A DNA stretch of 12,887 nucleotides from an uncultured Flammeovirgaceae bacterium. Lineage in GTDB: Bacteria; Bacteroidota; Bacteroidia; Cytophagales; Cyclobacteriaceae. Position 1 is the first letter of the stretch; each line of letters starts with the position of its first letter. Location: contig CAMLLI010000028.1 in NCBI GenBank assembly GCA_946480685.1, positions 1 through 12,887 of the forward strand. The letters are read 5' to 3'. The notes beneath the pieces were generated by a model that saw only the letters and a list, made by a program, of their open reading frames with translations, searched no databases and had not been told where the DNA came from. This document shows, piece after piece, positions 1 through 7,187 of the stretch. A program made the translations under genes and the position numbers.

Positions 1-100
1 AGAAAACTGGGTATAATAAATTCCAGCGACCGGAGTTTCTTGTACTTACTAAACGCCAGACTTCGGGTATATATTAAACGATGTAACTGCAGGTATAGTA

Positions 101-1117
101 TTACTCCACCTCTCGTGAGATCAACTTCGTTGACGCTCGCACATTCAAAACAGAAGGTATAACAATGCGTTCGTTCTTCAGATTATATTTCTTCTCCAAC
201 GCTTTAAAAAGAATTGTGGCTGCAGCTTTACCCATTTCGAAGGCTGGCTGTGTAACGGTGGTGAGTGGCGGATCAAGCAACGATGCAATCTGCAAATGTG
301 AGAAGCCTATAATTTTTATATCGTAGGGAATCGCGATGCGATGAGCGTGACAGATTTTATATACCGGCATCGTTACTTTCTCAATAGAACCTATAATTGC
401 ATCAGGGCGATTACTGCCAGTTAGCAGTTGTTCTATAATAGTATTGTTCTCATCTTCATTATCGGTGCAAAATACAACGCGCTCCGGCAGTGCATGATCG
501 TGTAACGCCTGGGTATATCCATGATGGCGGTGTTTGATGATGGCGAGCTCACCCGGCATCGACAGGAACGCGATACGCTTGCAACCCTGATCAATGAGAT
601 GTTTTGCTGCTGCATAAGCCGAATCAAAATCATTCGTTACGACACTTGCTGTCTCAATGCCTTCGCAAACACGATCAAAAAAAACGAGTGGAATTTTATT
701 GGCATATAGTTCACTCAGGTGTTCATACTTTTCATCGTTGGCTACTATGGACATCAACACGCCATCCACGCGTCCATTGCGAAACTCGCGTACTATGGAT
801 TGCTCGCGCTGTACATCTTCATGTGTGAGGTATACCATGGTGTGATAGCCCTTATCATGTGCAATAGACTCTATACCGTTGATCGCTGCCGAAAAAAAAC
901 TGTCGGCCACTTCCGGTAACACCACGGCAATGTTTCCGCTCCTTCCCTTCTTTAAACTGCTGGCATACGGATTGGGTATATAGTCCAGCTTGGCGGCATA
1001 TTCAAAAACGCGGGCTTTGGTTTCAGCGCTTATCTCATGACTATCGCGTAAAGCTTTTGATACTGTTGAAACAGCCAGATTCAGATCCTTCGCAATTTTC
1101 TTTATCGTTACACTCAT
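101..1117 (-). CDS. LacI-family transcriptional repressor
   Basis: A 338-residue one-domain-plus-HTH regulator of standard LacI/GalR length. Residues 4-23 form the helix-turn-helix (TIKKIAKDLNLAVSTVSKAL), residues 48-58 the hinge helix (PNPYASSLKKG), and from residue 62 (NIAVVLP) the periplasmic-binding-protein-like sensor core begins, with the family landmarks VDGVL at 117-121, PLVFFDR at 143-149 and NDFDSAY..AAKHLIDQG at 162-178. The ATG at 1117 is placed right before the HTH as usual. It lies divergent from the myo-inositol oxygenase gene, with 168 bases between the start codons, and a CG-centred palindrome sits in that gap. By family knowledge it is a cytoplasmic dimer released from DNA by a small sugar-like effector; that the effector is inositol or a product of it (glucuronate) is inference from the neighbour only. 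The gene downstream, left of position 1, is not visible. Confidence 0.94.
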   Translation of the reverse strand: MSVTIKKIAKDLNLAVSTVSKALRDSHEISAETKARVFEYAAKLDYIPNPYASSLKKGRSGNIAVVLPEVADSFFSAAINGIESIAHDKGYHTMVYLTHEDVQREQSIVREFRNGRVDGVLMSIVANDEKYEHLSELYANKIPLVFFDRVCEGIETASVVTNDFDSAYAAAKHLIDQGCKRIAFLSMPGELAIIKHRHHGYTQALHDHALPERVVFCTDNEDENNTIIEQLLTGSNRPDAIIGSIEKVTMPVYKICHAHRIAIPYDIKIIGFSHLQIASLLDPPLTTVTQPAFEMGKAAATILFKALEKKYNLKNERIVIPSVLNVRASTKLISREVE

Positions 1118-1158
1118 GTACCGTTGGGCTTTGTTAAATAACGCAAAATCAATCTATA

Positions 1159-1176
1159 TACGAAAACGGTTTCGTA
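1159..1176. promoter_or_regulatory. Candidate LacI-family operator
   Basis: An 18-bp inverted repeat, TACGAAAACGGTTTCGTA, whose only asymmetry is the pair at positions 8 and 11. The exact centre is CG (1167/1168), as in operators of LacI-family proteins, whose hinge helices kink DNA at a central CpG. Its centre is 50 bases upstream of the repressor's ATG and 118 bases upstream of the oxygenase ATG. The location suggests repression of the regulator itself and of the oxygenase. A TAnnTTTG-like word for the repressor (TGATTTTG, complement of about 1144-1151) lies just beside it. No binding data can be read from sequence. Confidence 0.7.
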
Positions 1177-1285
1177 AATAAGCCGGTACAAATCGTTGAT
1201 TGAGCAGATATAATTCACCAAGTTCGATATGTGTATTCCAGCGAGTACATCTTTTTCGCTTTCCAAAATTTAAACATATCAATTT

Positions 1286-2158
1286 ATGAAACCTCAAATT
1301 GAAAGTAATCCGTTGACAAATCTGGATGAATGGGAAGATGATTTGTTACGCAGGTATCCGGATCCTGAAGCTATAGCTGATCAGAAATCAGTGGAAGAGT
1401 ACAGGAACTATGAGACTCCGCAACGGGATACTGTTCGTGAATTTTACAGACTGAATCATACGTATCAGACTTATGATTTTGTTATGCAGAAGCGTGAGAA
1501 CTATTTGCGCTTTGATAAAAAAGAAATGTCGATATGGCCTGCATTTGATTTTTTGAATCAACTCGTAGATGATTCAGACCCGGATACAGACCTCGACCAG
1601 ATGCAACACTTGCTGCAAACTTCAGAAGCAATCCGCAGAGACGGACATCCTGACTGGATGGTGCTAACCGGATTGGTTCACGACATGGGTAAAGTTCTCT
1701 GTTTGTTTGGCGAACCACAATGGGCTGTCGTTGGTGACACATTCCCGGTAGGCTGTGCCCACTCTGACAAGATCGTGTTCCCGGAATTCTTTGATGCAAA
1801 CCCGGATCATCACAACGAAAAGTATAATACAAAGTATGGTATATATGAACCAAACTGTGGCCTGCGCAATGTACACATGTCGTGGGGCCACGATGAATAT
1901 GTATACCAGATGATGAAAGATTATTTGCCGGAGTCTGCGCTCTATATGCTGCGCTACCACTCTTTCTATGCACAACACCGTGAGCATGCATACGATCATT
2001 TAATGGATGAACATGATCACAAGATGTTCAAATGGGTAGACCTTTTCAATCCATACGATCTATACTCCAAGAATCCAACGCCTCCGAATTGGACCGAGCT
2101 GCGTCCGTATTACGAAGACCTGGTTGCTAAATATTTACCAGCCACACTTAAATTCTAG
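1286..2158 (+). CDS. miox: myo-Inositol oxygenase (EC 1.13.99.1)
   Basis: A 290-residue protein, the normal length for MIOX, the HD-fold di-iron enzyme that uses O2 to cleave the ring of myo-inositol to D-glucuronate in the cytoplasm. All six iron ligands can be matched to the animal enzyme: H108 (DQMQHLLQTSE), H132 and D133 (GLVHDMGKV), H202 (MSWGHDEY), H225 (RYHSFY) and D258 (NPYDLYSK). The substrate-side stretch LFGEPQWAVVGDTFPVGC (140-157) is almost identical to the animal sequence as I remember it, so the gene should encode an active enzyme. The ATG at 1286 follows an AT-rich leader without a clear Shine-Dalgarno sequence, normal for Bacteroidota. A weak promoter candidate (TTCG at 1223, 19-bp spacer, TACATCTT at 1246) would give a short leader. 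It is single-gene, ended by the terminator at 2231-2290. Regulation by the divergent LacI protein is inferred. Confidence 0.97.
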   Translation: MKPQIESNPLTNLDEWEDDLLRRYPDPEAIADQKSVEEYRNYETPQRDTVREFYRLNHTYQTYDFVMQKRENYLRFDKKEMSIWPAFDFLNQLVDDSDPDTDLDQMQHLLQTSEAIRRDGHPDWMVLTGLVHDMGKVLCLFGEPQWAVVGDTFPVGCAHSDKIVFPEFFDANPDHHNEKYNTKYGIYEPNCGLRNVHMSWGHDEYVYQMMKDYLPESALYMLRYHSFYAQHREHAYDHLMDEHDHKMFKWVDLFNPYDLYSKNPTPPNWTELRPYYEDLVAKYLPATLKF

Positions 2159-2196
2159 TGTGACTATATATACTTTCCATAGCACTGGAATGTACC

Positions 2197-2224
2197 GATC
2201 CACCTGTAGCTTTACAGGTGGATC
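2197..2224. repeat. Perfect 12-bp hairpin after the oxygenase gene
   Basis: GATCCACCTGTA and TACAGGTGGATC form a perfect 12-bp stem around the 4-base loop GCTT, starting 39 bases after the oxygenase stop codon. Neither side is followed by a T-run, so it is not a classical intrinsic terminator by itself. It lies directly before the second, T-flanked hairpin at 2231-2290. It could protect the 3' end of the oxygenase mRNA, help termination, or be a protein site. I did not find a second copy in the window. Confidence 0.6.
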
Positions 2225-2230
2225 TCATAA

Positions 2231-2290
2231 AATAAAAAATCCTGCGCGACCTTCCATGTTTCTGAAAAAGTCGTTGCAGGATTTTTTATT
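2231..2290. terminator. Bidirectional intrinsic terminator
   Basis: AATAAAAAATCCTGC (2231-2245) is exactly complementary to GCAGGATTTTTTATT (2276-2290), a 15-bp arm pair. Inside it CGAC (2247-2250) can further pair with GTCG (2270-2273), shortening the loop. Each strand ends the stem with a GC core followed by a T-rich run, so it works for the oxygenase gene on the plus strand and for the histidine kinase gene that ends at 2310 on the minus strand. Confidence 0.85.
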
Positions 2291-2309
2291 ATCTATACTA
2301 TAGCTATAC

Positions 2310-4244
2310 TTACGCCACTTCGAGACGATCGCGCGGAATGGTAAACATGAAGGAGCTTCCTTTACCCGGCTCGCTTTCAAACCAGATCACCCCTCCGTTT
2401 TTCTCCACCAGTTCTTTACACAGCGGCAAGCCCAGCCCGGTGCCCTTCTCGTTGGATGTACCCGGTGTTGTAAAACCGGTAACACCATCAAAAAGCTTCG
2501 ATTGTTTTTCTGCTGGTATACCGGTGCCGGTATCCTGCACGGTAATTTTTACAAATTTCTCCTGGTCTACTACGGAAAGCGAAAGACGATCGCCTGCGCG
2601 TGAAAACTTGATGGCGTTGTTCATCAGGTTGCGTATCACGATATCGACTGTAGCTTTATCGGCAAATGCAATGGCCGGTGTCACTACCTGTGCCGATATA
2701 TGTACCCGCTTCGTATCGGCATGTCCTTTTGCAAGGCGCACGTTTTCCTCCACTACTTTTTGCAGATCGAAATGTTCGGCATTCAGCACGGTGCCATCCA
2801 TCTGGCTCTTCGCCCAATGCAACATGTTCTCTACAAGTTGTACGGTTACGTTCAGCTTCTCACTCATGAGCTTGCTCATCTGCTGTATATCTGCCGTGGT
2901 AAGTGTACCATCGCCAATCAGCTCTACCATACTTTGCAGGGAGTTCAATGGGCTTCTGAAATCATGACTGATGATAGAGAGTAATTTATTCTTAATCGTA
3001 TTGAGCCTTTCGAGGTGCGCATTCTGTTCATCGATCTTCTCCTTCTGCGCTATGATAGCAGCATTGCGTTCCTTCAGCAATACATTGAATTTTTTCCAGC
3101 GCTTGTTGGAGATAACCAGGTACGTTATGATCAGTACCAGTGCGGTAAGCCCTGCTATATAGGTCTTCTTCCTGAAGTTTCCGCGAACAATTTCTTTCTG
3201 CTGAAGGGCTTTATCTTTTTCAAGCATTTCAATTTCATGCTGCTTACGCTGCAGGTCGTACTCCGCCTGAAGATTGTTAGCTTCGCGTTCATTTTCGATG
3301 CTGAACATTTCCTCCTTCAAAGCAATCTCTTTGTCGCGGTAGAGCAATGACCTTTGAAAATCTTTTTTGCGCTCATATGCTTTGTACAGCAGGTGGTATG
3401 CTTCCAGCAGAATTTCCTTATTACCCGCTGTTGTCAGATTCCCTATACTCTTTTCAGCGTATGCTATTGCTTTACCATATTGCTCTTGTTCGAAATATAT
3501 ATCTGCCAGTAAATTATAGCTATACGAAACGCCCTCTACATCATGAATGCGTTCTGAAATGGCCTGCGACTCGTGCAGATACTCAAGAGCCTTCGCATTG
3601 TGTCCGGTCTTATGCAGCGACTCGCCCATATTGTAGAGTACTATTGCTGTGCACGCAGTATCTTTAACTTCACGGCTTATTTCCAGGGCTTTGTAGTTAT
3701 TCTCCATCGCCAGGTCATACTGCTTGTTCTTCGAATACATGTCTGCCAGGTTGATCAATGTACTGAGCATGGAAGCGTGGCCATAGTCTCCAAATATATT
3801 CAGCGCCTTTTCGAAGTATTCAATAGCCTTCGCATAGTTGCCCATTGAAGAATATACTATACCAATATTATTATAGTTGTTACCGGTAAGACCTCTTAAT
3901 TTAAGTTCTTCGCTGATCGTGAGCGCTTCGAGGTGGCAGCGCAGTGCTTCCGGAAATTTACCCTTAGCCACCAGGGCAACCCCTTTTGTAAGATAGCTTA
4001 GTGCAATGCCTTTTTTGAAATCATGTTTGCGGGCGAGTTCCATCGCCTGATCAGCCATGAGTATAGCACTGTCGGGATTGCGATACCAGTAGAATTTGGA
4101 CAAGGAATAATATACGTTAACCTTGATGGTGTCGTTAACCGAACTTTTCAGTTCTTCGTTTAGCAGCGCGATTTCGCCCGATTGCGCGTAGCAAAAGGGT
4201 ACACTCAAAAACAAGCACAATAATGTAATGAGCAGTCGCTGCAT
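2310..4244 (-). CDS. TPR-containing sensor histidine kinase
   Basis: A 644-residue membrane sensor. Residues 1-20 are a signal peptide (MQRLLITLLCLFLSVPFCYA); about 30-305 are TPR repeats with the usual motifs (for example NNIGIVYSSMGNYAKAIEYF); about 305-355 is a charged coiled coil; 362-379 is a single membrane helix; then a HisKA domain with phospho-acceptor H427 (SHDFRSPLNSL), N-box around N542/N543 (NLMNNAIKF), G1 box DTGTGIP at 571-577 and G2 box GTGLGL at 601-606. The TPR part should be periplasmic and the kinase cytoplasmic. The frame is open up to 4301, but I chose the ATG at 4244 because the signal peptide begins there and the promoter candidate at 4277-4305 lies inside the longer version. 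No response regulator lies next to it. It shares its whole architecture with the gene at 9288-11234. The residue three after the HD aspartate is S, not the T/N tied to phosphatase activity. Confidence 0.92.
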   Translation of the reverse strand: MQRLLITLLCLFLSVPFCYAQSGEIALLNEELKSSVNDTIKVNVYYSLSKFYWYRNPDSAILMADQAMELARKHDFKKGIALSYLTKGVALVAKGKFPEALRCHLEALTISEELKLRGLTGNNYNNIGIVYSSMGNYAKAIEYFEKALNIFGDYGHASMLSTLINLADMYSKNKQYDLAMENNYKALEISREVKDTACTAIVLYNMGESLHKTGHNAKALEYLHESQAISERIHDVEGVSYSYNLLADIYFEQEQYGKAIAYAEKSIGNLTTAGNKEILLEAYHLLYKAYERKKDFQRSLLYRDKEIALKEEMFSIENEREANNLQAEYDLQRKQHEIEMLEKDKALQQKEIVRGNFRKKTYIAGLTALVLIITYLVISNKRWKKFNVLLKERNAAIIAQKEKIDEQNAHLERLNTIKNKLLSIISHDFRSPLNSLQSMVELIGDGTLTTADIQQMSKLMSEKLNVTVQLVENMLHWAKSQMDGTVLNAEHFDLQKVVEENVRLAKGHADTKRVHISAQVVTPAIAFADKATVDIVIRNLMNNAIKFSRAGDRLSLSVVDQEKFVKITVQDTGTGIPAEKQSKLFDGVTGFTTPGTSNEKGTGLGLPLCKELVEKNGGVIWFESEPGKGSSFMFTIPRDRLEVA

Positions 4245-4276
4245 GCGTTTGGTTCCGTGTAAGTTACAATCGAATG

Positions 4277-4305
4277 TAAACTTATATACATCAGCGCGCA
4301 TTCAA
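4277..4305 (-). promoter_or_regulatory. Candidate Bacteroidota promoter for the TPR kinase
   Basis: Reading the minus strand, TTG (4305-4303) is followed after 18 bases by TAAGTTTA (4284-4277), which matches seven of eight positions of the -7 element TAnnTTTG. The start codon at 4244 would follow a leader of roughly 25-30 bases. This supports the shorter start of the kinase gene. Confidence 0.45.
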
Positions 4306-5010
4306 CAGGGGATTTATAGTTTTTCATTACATCCAACATCAATGCTGCGTATTTTTCAAAAAGTGGCATACACGCAGGCATAGCCCATCATGGATTACGT
4401 TCCGCTGGTACTTATCGCGGCAAACACGCCTTTGGTCGCGGTAAATCCGGAGTTTTCTGTTACAGGAGATTTGGTATAGACATCCGCTGCCGGTCAACGA
4501 AGGCTTATGTTAAACCATTGATGCAGCGATTATGTGGATTTATATATGATCGCCGACAAAGATATTACATCCTTCATGCCGCATTCCGTTAACTGTGAAT
4601 GTGACGCTTCATCCCTCCTCTCCACTTGGCATGCCTATACGACACTACGTTAACGCTTATCAAAGAACATACACTTCAGACGCAATACCGATTGTGCTCG
4701 ACAGGCAACATCTAAATCTCTTGGCTATATACGGATAGCTTCATCCTCCATTCTTACAAAAAATCACCAGCTATACTTGTCCAGTCAACAAACATTATAA
4801 AAGCAAATAGCCGGTATATAGATTCACATATTCCCATTCGGCATCAATTACCGGTACAGCTATACGCACAATCATTTCTCATAAGTATACATGTGATTTG
4901 AACAGAGAATGCGTGCTTACAAACGAGGCTTGCTACTGTACGCTGCGTACACTTTTGTGTCATTTCCGCACATAGCAAATCTTACCTTTTATTTTATCAA
5001 CTTGTCTCCT
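4306..5010. other. Long divergent intergenic stretch, no recognisable gene
   Basis: About 700 bases between two divergent kinase genes. All frames are broken by frequent stops; the longest start-to-stop frames are 29 codons (4390-4479, plus) and 61 codons (4909-5094, plus), neither with a recognisable product. I see no long inverted repeat, no direct repeat array, no tRNA-like fold and no phage or IS end. The stretch is rich in TATA-containing words (for example 4838, 4860, 4884) and contains short palindromes such as CGTTAACG near 4649 and TACCGGTA near 4850. Promoters for both neighbours must lie at its two edges. It could hold a small RNA or an eroded gene, but nothing I can see proves either. 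Confidence 0.6.
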
Positions 5011-5018
5011 GATCTTTG
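4988..5018 (+). promoter_or_regulatory. Weak promoter candidate for the NtrY-like kinase
   Basis: GATCTTTG at 5011-5018 matches seven of eight positions of TAnnTTTG, and a T-rich word (TTTA, 4988-4991) stands 19 bases upstream where a TTTG -33 element is expected. The leader to the start codon would be about 55 bases and would contain the small hairpin at 5030-5049. Confidence 0.35.
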
Positions 5019-5029
5019 CGTTAGTAACC

Positions 5030-5049
5030 CGAAAGGAATGTTACTTTCG
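5030..5049 (+). repeat. Small hairpin in the kinase leader
   Basis: CGAAAG (5030-5035) and CTTTCG (5044-5049) form a 6-bp stem with an 8-base loop, about 30 bases before the kinase start codon. It encloses the only purine-rich GGAATG word in the leader. A short structure like this can arise by chance. Confidence 0.3.
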
Positions 5050-5077
5050 TGCAAGACATATTGCCCTCTACAATTTG

Positions 5078-6433
5078 ATGCTTATGGATTTTAACTGGCG
5101 ATCACCAGTAGTACCACGGGTAGCTGCATTGGCTGCTTCTATTTTTTTATTCTGCTTCTTCGCCTTTTCAAAGGGCGACTGGATTTATGCGCTGATCTTT
5201 TTAGCACTGAGCGCATACCAGATCAAACTTCTTATAACGTATCTCGATCGCTCGCACGAAAACATAGCATCCTTTCTCGACTCGGTAAAGTTTGATGATC
5301 TCTCGTACTCGTTTAAAACGGAGAGCGATGATCCTGCCGTAAAGCGTCTGCACCAGGAGCTGAACAATGCGCTGCTCAAATTGCGCAGTGCCCGCAGTGA
5401 GAAGGATTCCGAATTTCTTTTCTTCAAAAACATTGTAATGCACGTTGGGATCGGACTCATGGTGTTTAAAGAAGATGGCACCGTGGAGATCTTCAACAGC
5501 GCAGCAAGGAAACTCTTAAAGACAAATCGCATCGATAACATCAGCGATCTGAAAGACGTGAGTGATACACTGGTAAATGTATTCACGAAATTAAAGACGG
5601 GTGGTCGTGAGCTGGTGAGACTTAAAATCGGTGAAGAGATCGTTCAACTTTCGATCTACGCCATCGAACTTACCCTACGCGGTGAGAATGTAAAACTCAT
5701 TTCGGTTCAAAACATCCAGAACGAACTTGAAGAGAAAGAGATGGAAGCGTGGCAAAACCTGGTACGCGTACTTACGCACGAGATCATGAACTCTGTAACG
5801 CCTATCTCTTCATTAGCCGGTATTGTTGAAGAAGAGTTGAAGCCGCATATACAGGAAGACAATGGTATGCCGCTGAGTAAAGATCAGCTGAGTGACATTC
5901 ATCTTTCATTACAAACCATCAGCAAGCGAAGCGAAGGACTTATACATTTCGTCAAAGAGTTCAGAAGTCTCACAGCGATACCGAAGCCGCGCCCGGTACA
6001 AATTGATGTGCGTCCATTGCTGGAAGAACTTACCATGCTGCACCGGAAAGATGTGAGCGAAAAAAATATACAGCTTTCCATTTCAGTATACCCGGAAGAC
6101 CTGACAATATCTGCTGACAAGAATATGATCGAGCAGGTAATTATCAACCTGTTTAAAAATGCAATTCAGGCTTTTGAAGACCAGGATCCGAAGATCATCG
6201 AGCTGCGTGCATACCTGAATGACAAGTCGCGACCGGTTATTGCTGTAAAAGACAACGGTACGGGTATTGACCAGGAAGCGATCGAAAAGATATTTATCCC
6301 CTTCTTCACTACGAAAAAGACCGGGTCTGGTATAGGCCTGAGCTTGTCGCGACAGATCATGCGTCAGCACCAGGGTACACTTTCGGTGAAGTCAACCATG
6401 GGCAAAGGAACTGAGTTCTTCATGCGGTTTTGA
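5078..6433 (+). CDS. NtrY-like membrane sensor histidine kinase
   Basis: A 451-residue kinase counted from the ATG at 5078; a second ATG at 5084 is equally possible, and the TTG three bases before 5078 is less likely. Two hydrophobic segments (about residues 12-29 and 35-53) suggest a membrane hairpin with almost no periplasmic part. A PAS-like region follows (about 115-205, FKEDGTVEIFNSAARKLL). The kinase core has H234 in LVRVLTHEIMNSVTPISS, an N-box NLFKNAIQAF (358-367), G1 DNGTGID (392-398) and G2 GSGIGLSLSRQIM (416-428). The HExxxN arrangement with N three after the glutamate keeps the residue linked to phosphatase activity, and the THEIMNSVTPISSL block is typical of the NtrY/AtoS-like group that partners NtrC-type regulators. 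No such regulator gene is in the window. The ligand or stress sensed is not visible. It is monocistronic: the next gene has its own promoter. Confidence 0.9.
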   Translation: MLMDFNWRSPVVPRVAALAASIFLFCFFAFSKGDWIYALIFLALSAYQIKLLITYLDRSHENIASFLDSVKFDDLSYSFKTESDDPAVKRLHQELNNALLKLRSARSEKDSEFLFFKNIVMHVGIGLMVFKEDGTVEIFNSAARKLLKTNRIDNISDLKDVSDTLVNVFTKLKTGGRELVRLKIGEEIVQLSIYAIELTLRGENVKLISVQNIQNELEEKEMEAWQNLVRVLTHEIMNSVTPISSLAGIVEEELKPHIQEDNGMPLSKDQLSDIHLSLQTISKRSEGLIHFVKEFRSLTAIPKPRPVQIDVRPLLEELTMLHRKDVSEKNIQLSISVYPEDLTISADKNMIEQVIINLFKNAIQAFEDQDPKIIELRAYLNDKSRPVIAVKDNGTGIDQEAIEKIFIPFFTTKKTGSGIGLSLSRQIMRQHQGTLSVKSTMGKGTEFFMRF

Positions 6434-6516
6434 TAAGTGCGAACATCATTCATTTTGTTTTTGAGCGATCCCATTTAGCTGATTACGAATCGCTTGAATC
6501 GATCTGTATCGGGATT

Positions 6517-6547
6517 TTAGAAATTTGAAACGGATTTAATACATTTG
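6517..6547 (+). promoter_or_regulatory. Bacteroidota promoter of the acyl carrier protein gene
   Basis: TACATTTG at 6540-6547 is a full match to the -7 element TAnnTTTG, followed by the common GCCC. The -33 word TTAG (6517-6520) lies exactly 19 bases upstream and matches three of four positions of TTTG. The predicted transcript starts near 6553, 20 bases before the ATG at 6572, which also rules out an in-frame TTG start at 6545. Confidence 0.72.
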
Positions 6548-6571
6548 CCCCGATCCATACAACATCACGCT

Positions 6572-6817
6572 ATGCAAGACATTCCGGAGAAAGTCACCAA
6601 AATTCTAACAGAAAAACTCGGCATCGCTGCATCTGAAATTACCCCTGAAGCCAATTTTGTAAAAGACCTTGGAATAGACTCCCTCGACTACGCTGAAATC
6701 GTGATGGAATTCGAGCAGACTTTTGACATCCGTATACCGGATGATGATGCTGAAAAACTCCAGACTTACGGACAAGCTGTAAGCTATATCCAGGACAAGG
6801 TTAGCAAGAAGAAGTAA
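6572..6817 (+). CDS. Acyl carrier protein
   Basis: An 81-residue acidic protein of normal ACP length. The attachment site is S37 in LGIDSLDYAEIVMEFEQ; a phosphopantetheinyl transferase loads S37 with 4'-phosphopantetheine so the protein can carry acyl chains as thioesters. The C-terminal half (IPDDDAEKLQTYGQAVSYI) is also typical. The ATG at 6572 is chosen because the upstream in-frame TTG overlaps the -7 promoter element. It is alone: no fabF, fabD, fabG or rnc gene follows, whereas the housekeeping acpP of Bacteroidota usually stands before fabF. Y at residue 40 and A at 41 replace the more common T-V of DSLDTVEL, so it may be a specialised second ACP. Its stop codon is one base from that of the convergent YopX-like gene. 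Confidence 0.95.
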   Translation: MQDIPEKVTKILTEKLGIAASEITPEANFVKDLGIDSLDYAEIVMEFEQTFDIRIPDDDAEKLQTYGQAVSYIQDKVSKKK

Positions 6818-6818
6818 T

Positions 6819-7166
6819 TCAATTCTTCTCCGACTCAAAGTAACAACACAAACGTACTACCGTTTTGGCCACCGCCTGTGTGAGTGGTTGTAGTATAGTA
6901 TTGTCTGCCAAGTTTACCAGTTGCCAGGCAACGGGGTTGCCATCCCACGCGATTACAAATTTACTGGTGCCGATCAGCACAATGTCCATCTCATATAGTT
7001 CATCACCGGCTTTATCATGCATACCGGTAAACGGGAGGAGTATATGATCTTTTTTATACAGCGCTCCTTTTACACAATCAATGCTATCGAGTCGCATCAG
7101 CAACCTGGTTTCAGTATTCCAGGCTTTGAACAGTAACTTTCGCTGCGAGAGGAAATGCATGTCCAT
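6819..7166 (-). CDS. YopX-like small protein
   Basis: A 115-residue protein without signal peptide or membrane helix. It follows the layout of the YopX family (PF09643), known mostly from phages and mobile DNA: an N-terminal FKAWN element (13-17), a middle stretch ending in PFTGMHDKAGDELYEMDIV (45-63) that matches the family's hallmark 'YTGLKDKNGKEIYEGDIV' pattern, and FVIAWDGN (70-77). The function of the family is not known. The ATG at 7166 is used; the ATG two codons later is possible. The gene is squeezed between neighbours: one base separates its stop from that of the acyl carrier protein gene, and only 21 bases separate its start from the divergent lipid kinase start. No other phage-type gene is nearby, so it appears to be a resident gene. 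A weak stem (6807-6813 with 6823-6829) spans the shared 3' ends. Confidence 0.75.
   Translation of the reverse strand: MDMHFLSQRKLLFKAWNTETRLLMRLDSIDCVKGALYKKDHILLPFTGMHDKAGDELYEMDIVLIGTSKFVIAWDGNPVAWQLVNLADNTILQPLTQAVAKTVVRLCCYFESEKN
7109..7141 (+). promoter_or_regulatory. Weak promoter candidate for the lipid kinase, inside the YopX-like gene
   Basis: TAACTTTC at 7134-7141 matches seven of eight positions of TAnnTTTG, with TTTC at 7109-7112 after a 21-base spacer as a possible -33 element. Because the divergent starts are 21 bases apart, the kinase promoter has to lie within the opposing gene. Confidence 0.33.
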
Positions 7167-7187
7167 AAAAATTAGTAATGTTGAGGC

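Noticed and set aside
1..165. Stop-free plus-strand frame from the left edge into the LacI gene
   Set aside because: The translation has no family pattern, most of the conserved region is antisense to the LacI gene, and 55 codons without a stop can occur by chance.
1196..1214. TTGATT and TATAAT words resembling a sigma-70 promoter
   Set aside because: They are only seven bases apart, and this phylum uses TTTG / TAnnTTTG elements.
1482..1999. Minus-strand frames of 169 and 111 codons
   Set aside because: Both are antisense to the myo-inositol oxygenase gene and show no family features.
2338..2967. 209-codon plus-strand frame
   Set aside because: It mirrors the catalytic part of the minus-strand TPR kinase, whose motifs are unmistakable.
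4245..4301. N-terminal extension of the first TPR kinase to an ATG at 4301
   Set aside because: The signal peptide starts at 4244, and a promoter candidate lies within 4277-4305, so the extra 19 codons are probably leader.
4390..4479. 29-codon hydrophobic mini-frame in the long gap
   Set aside because: No ribosome-binding site or promoter found, a stop codon lies in frame just before it, and such frames arise by chance.
4909..5094. 61-codon frame before the NtrY-like kinase
   Set aside because: It overlaps the kinase start, has no recognisable product, and would cover the promoter region.
6545..6571. TTG start at 6545 for the acyl carrier protein
   Set aside because: It overlaps the -7 promoter element TACATTTG; the ATG at 6572 gives the normal ACP N-terminus.
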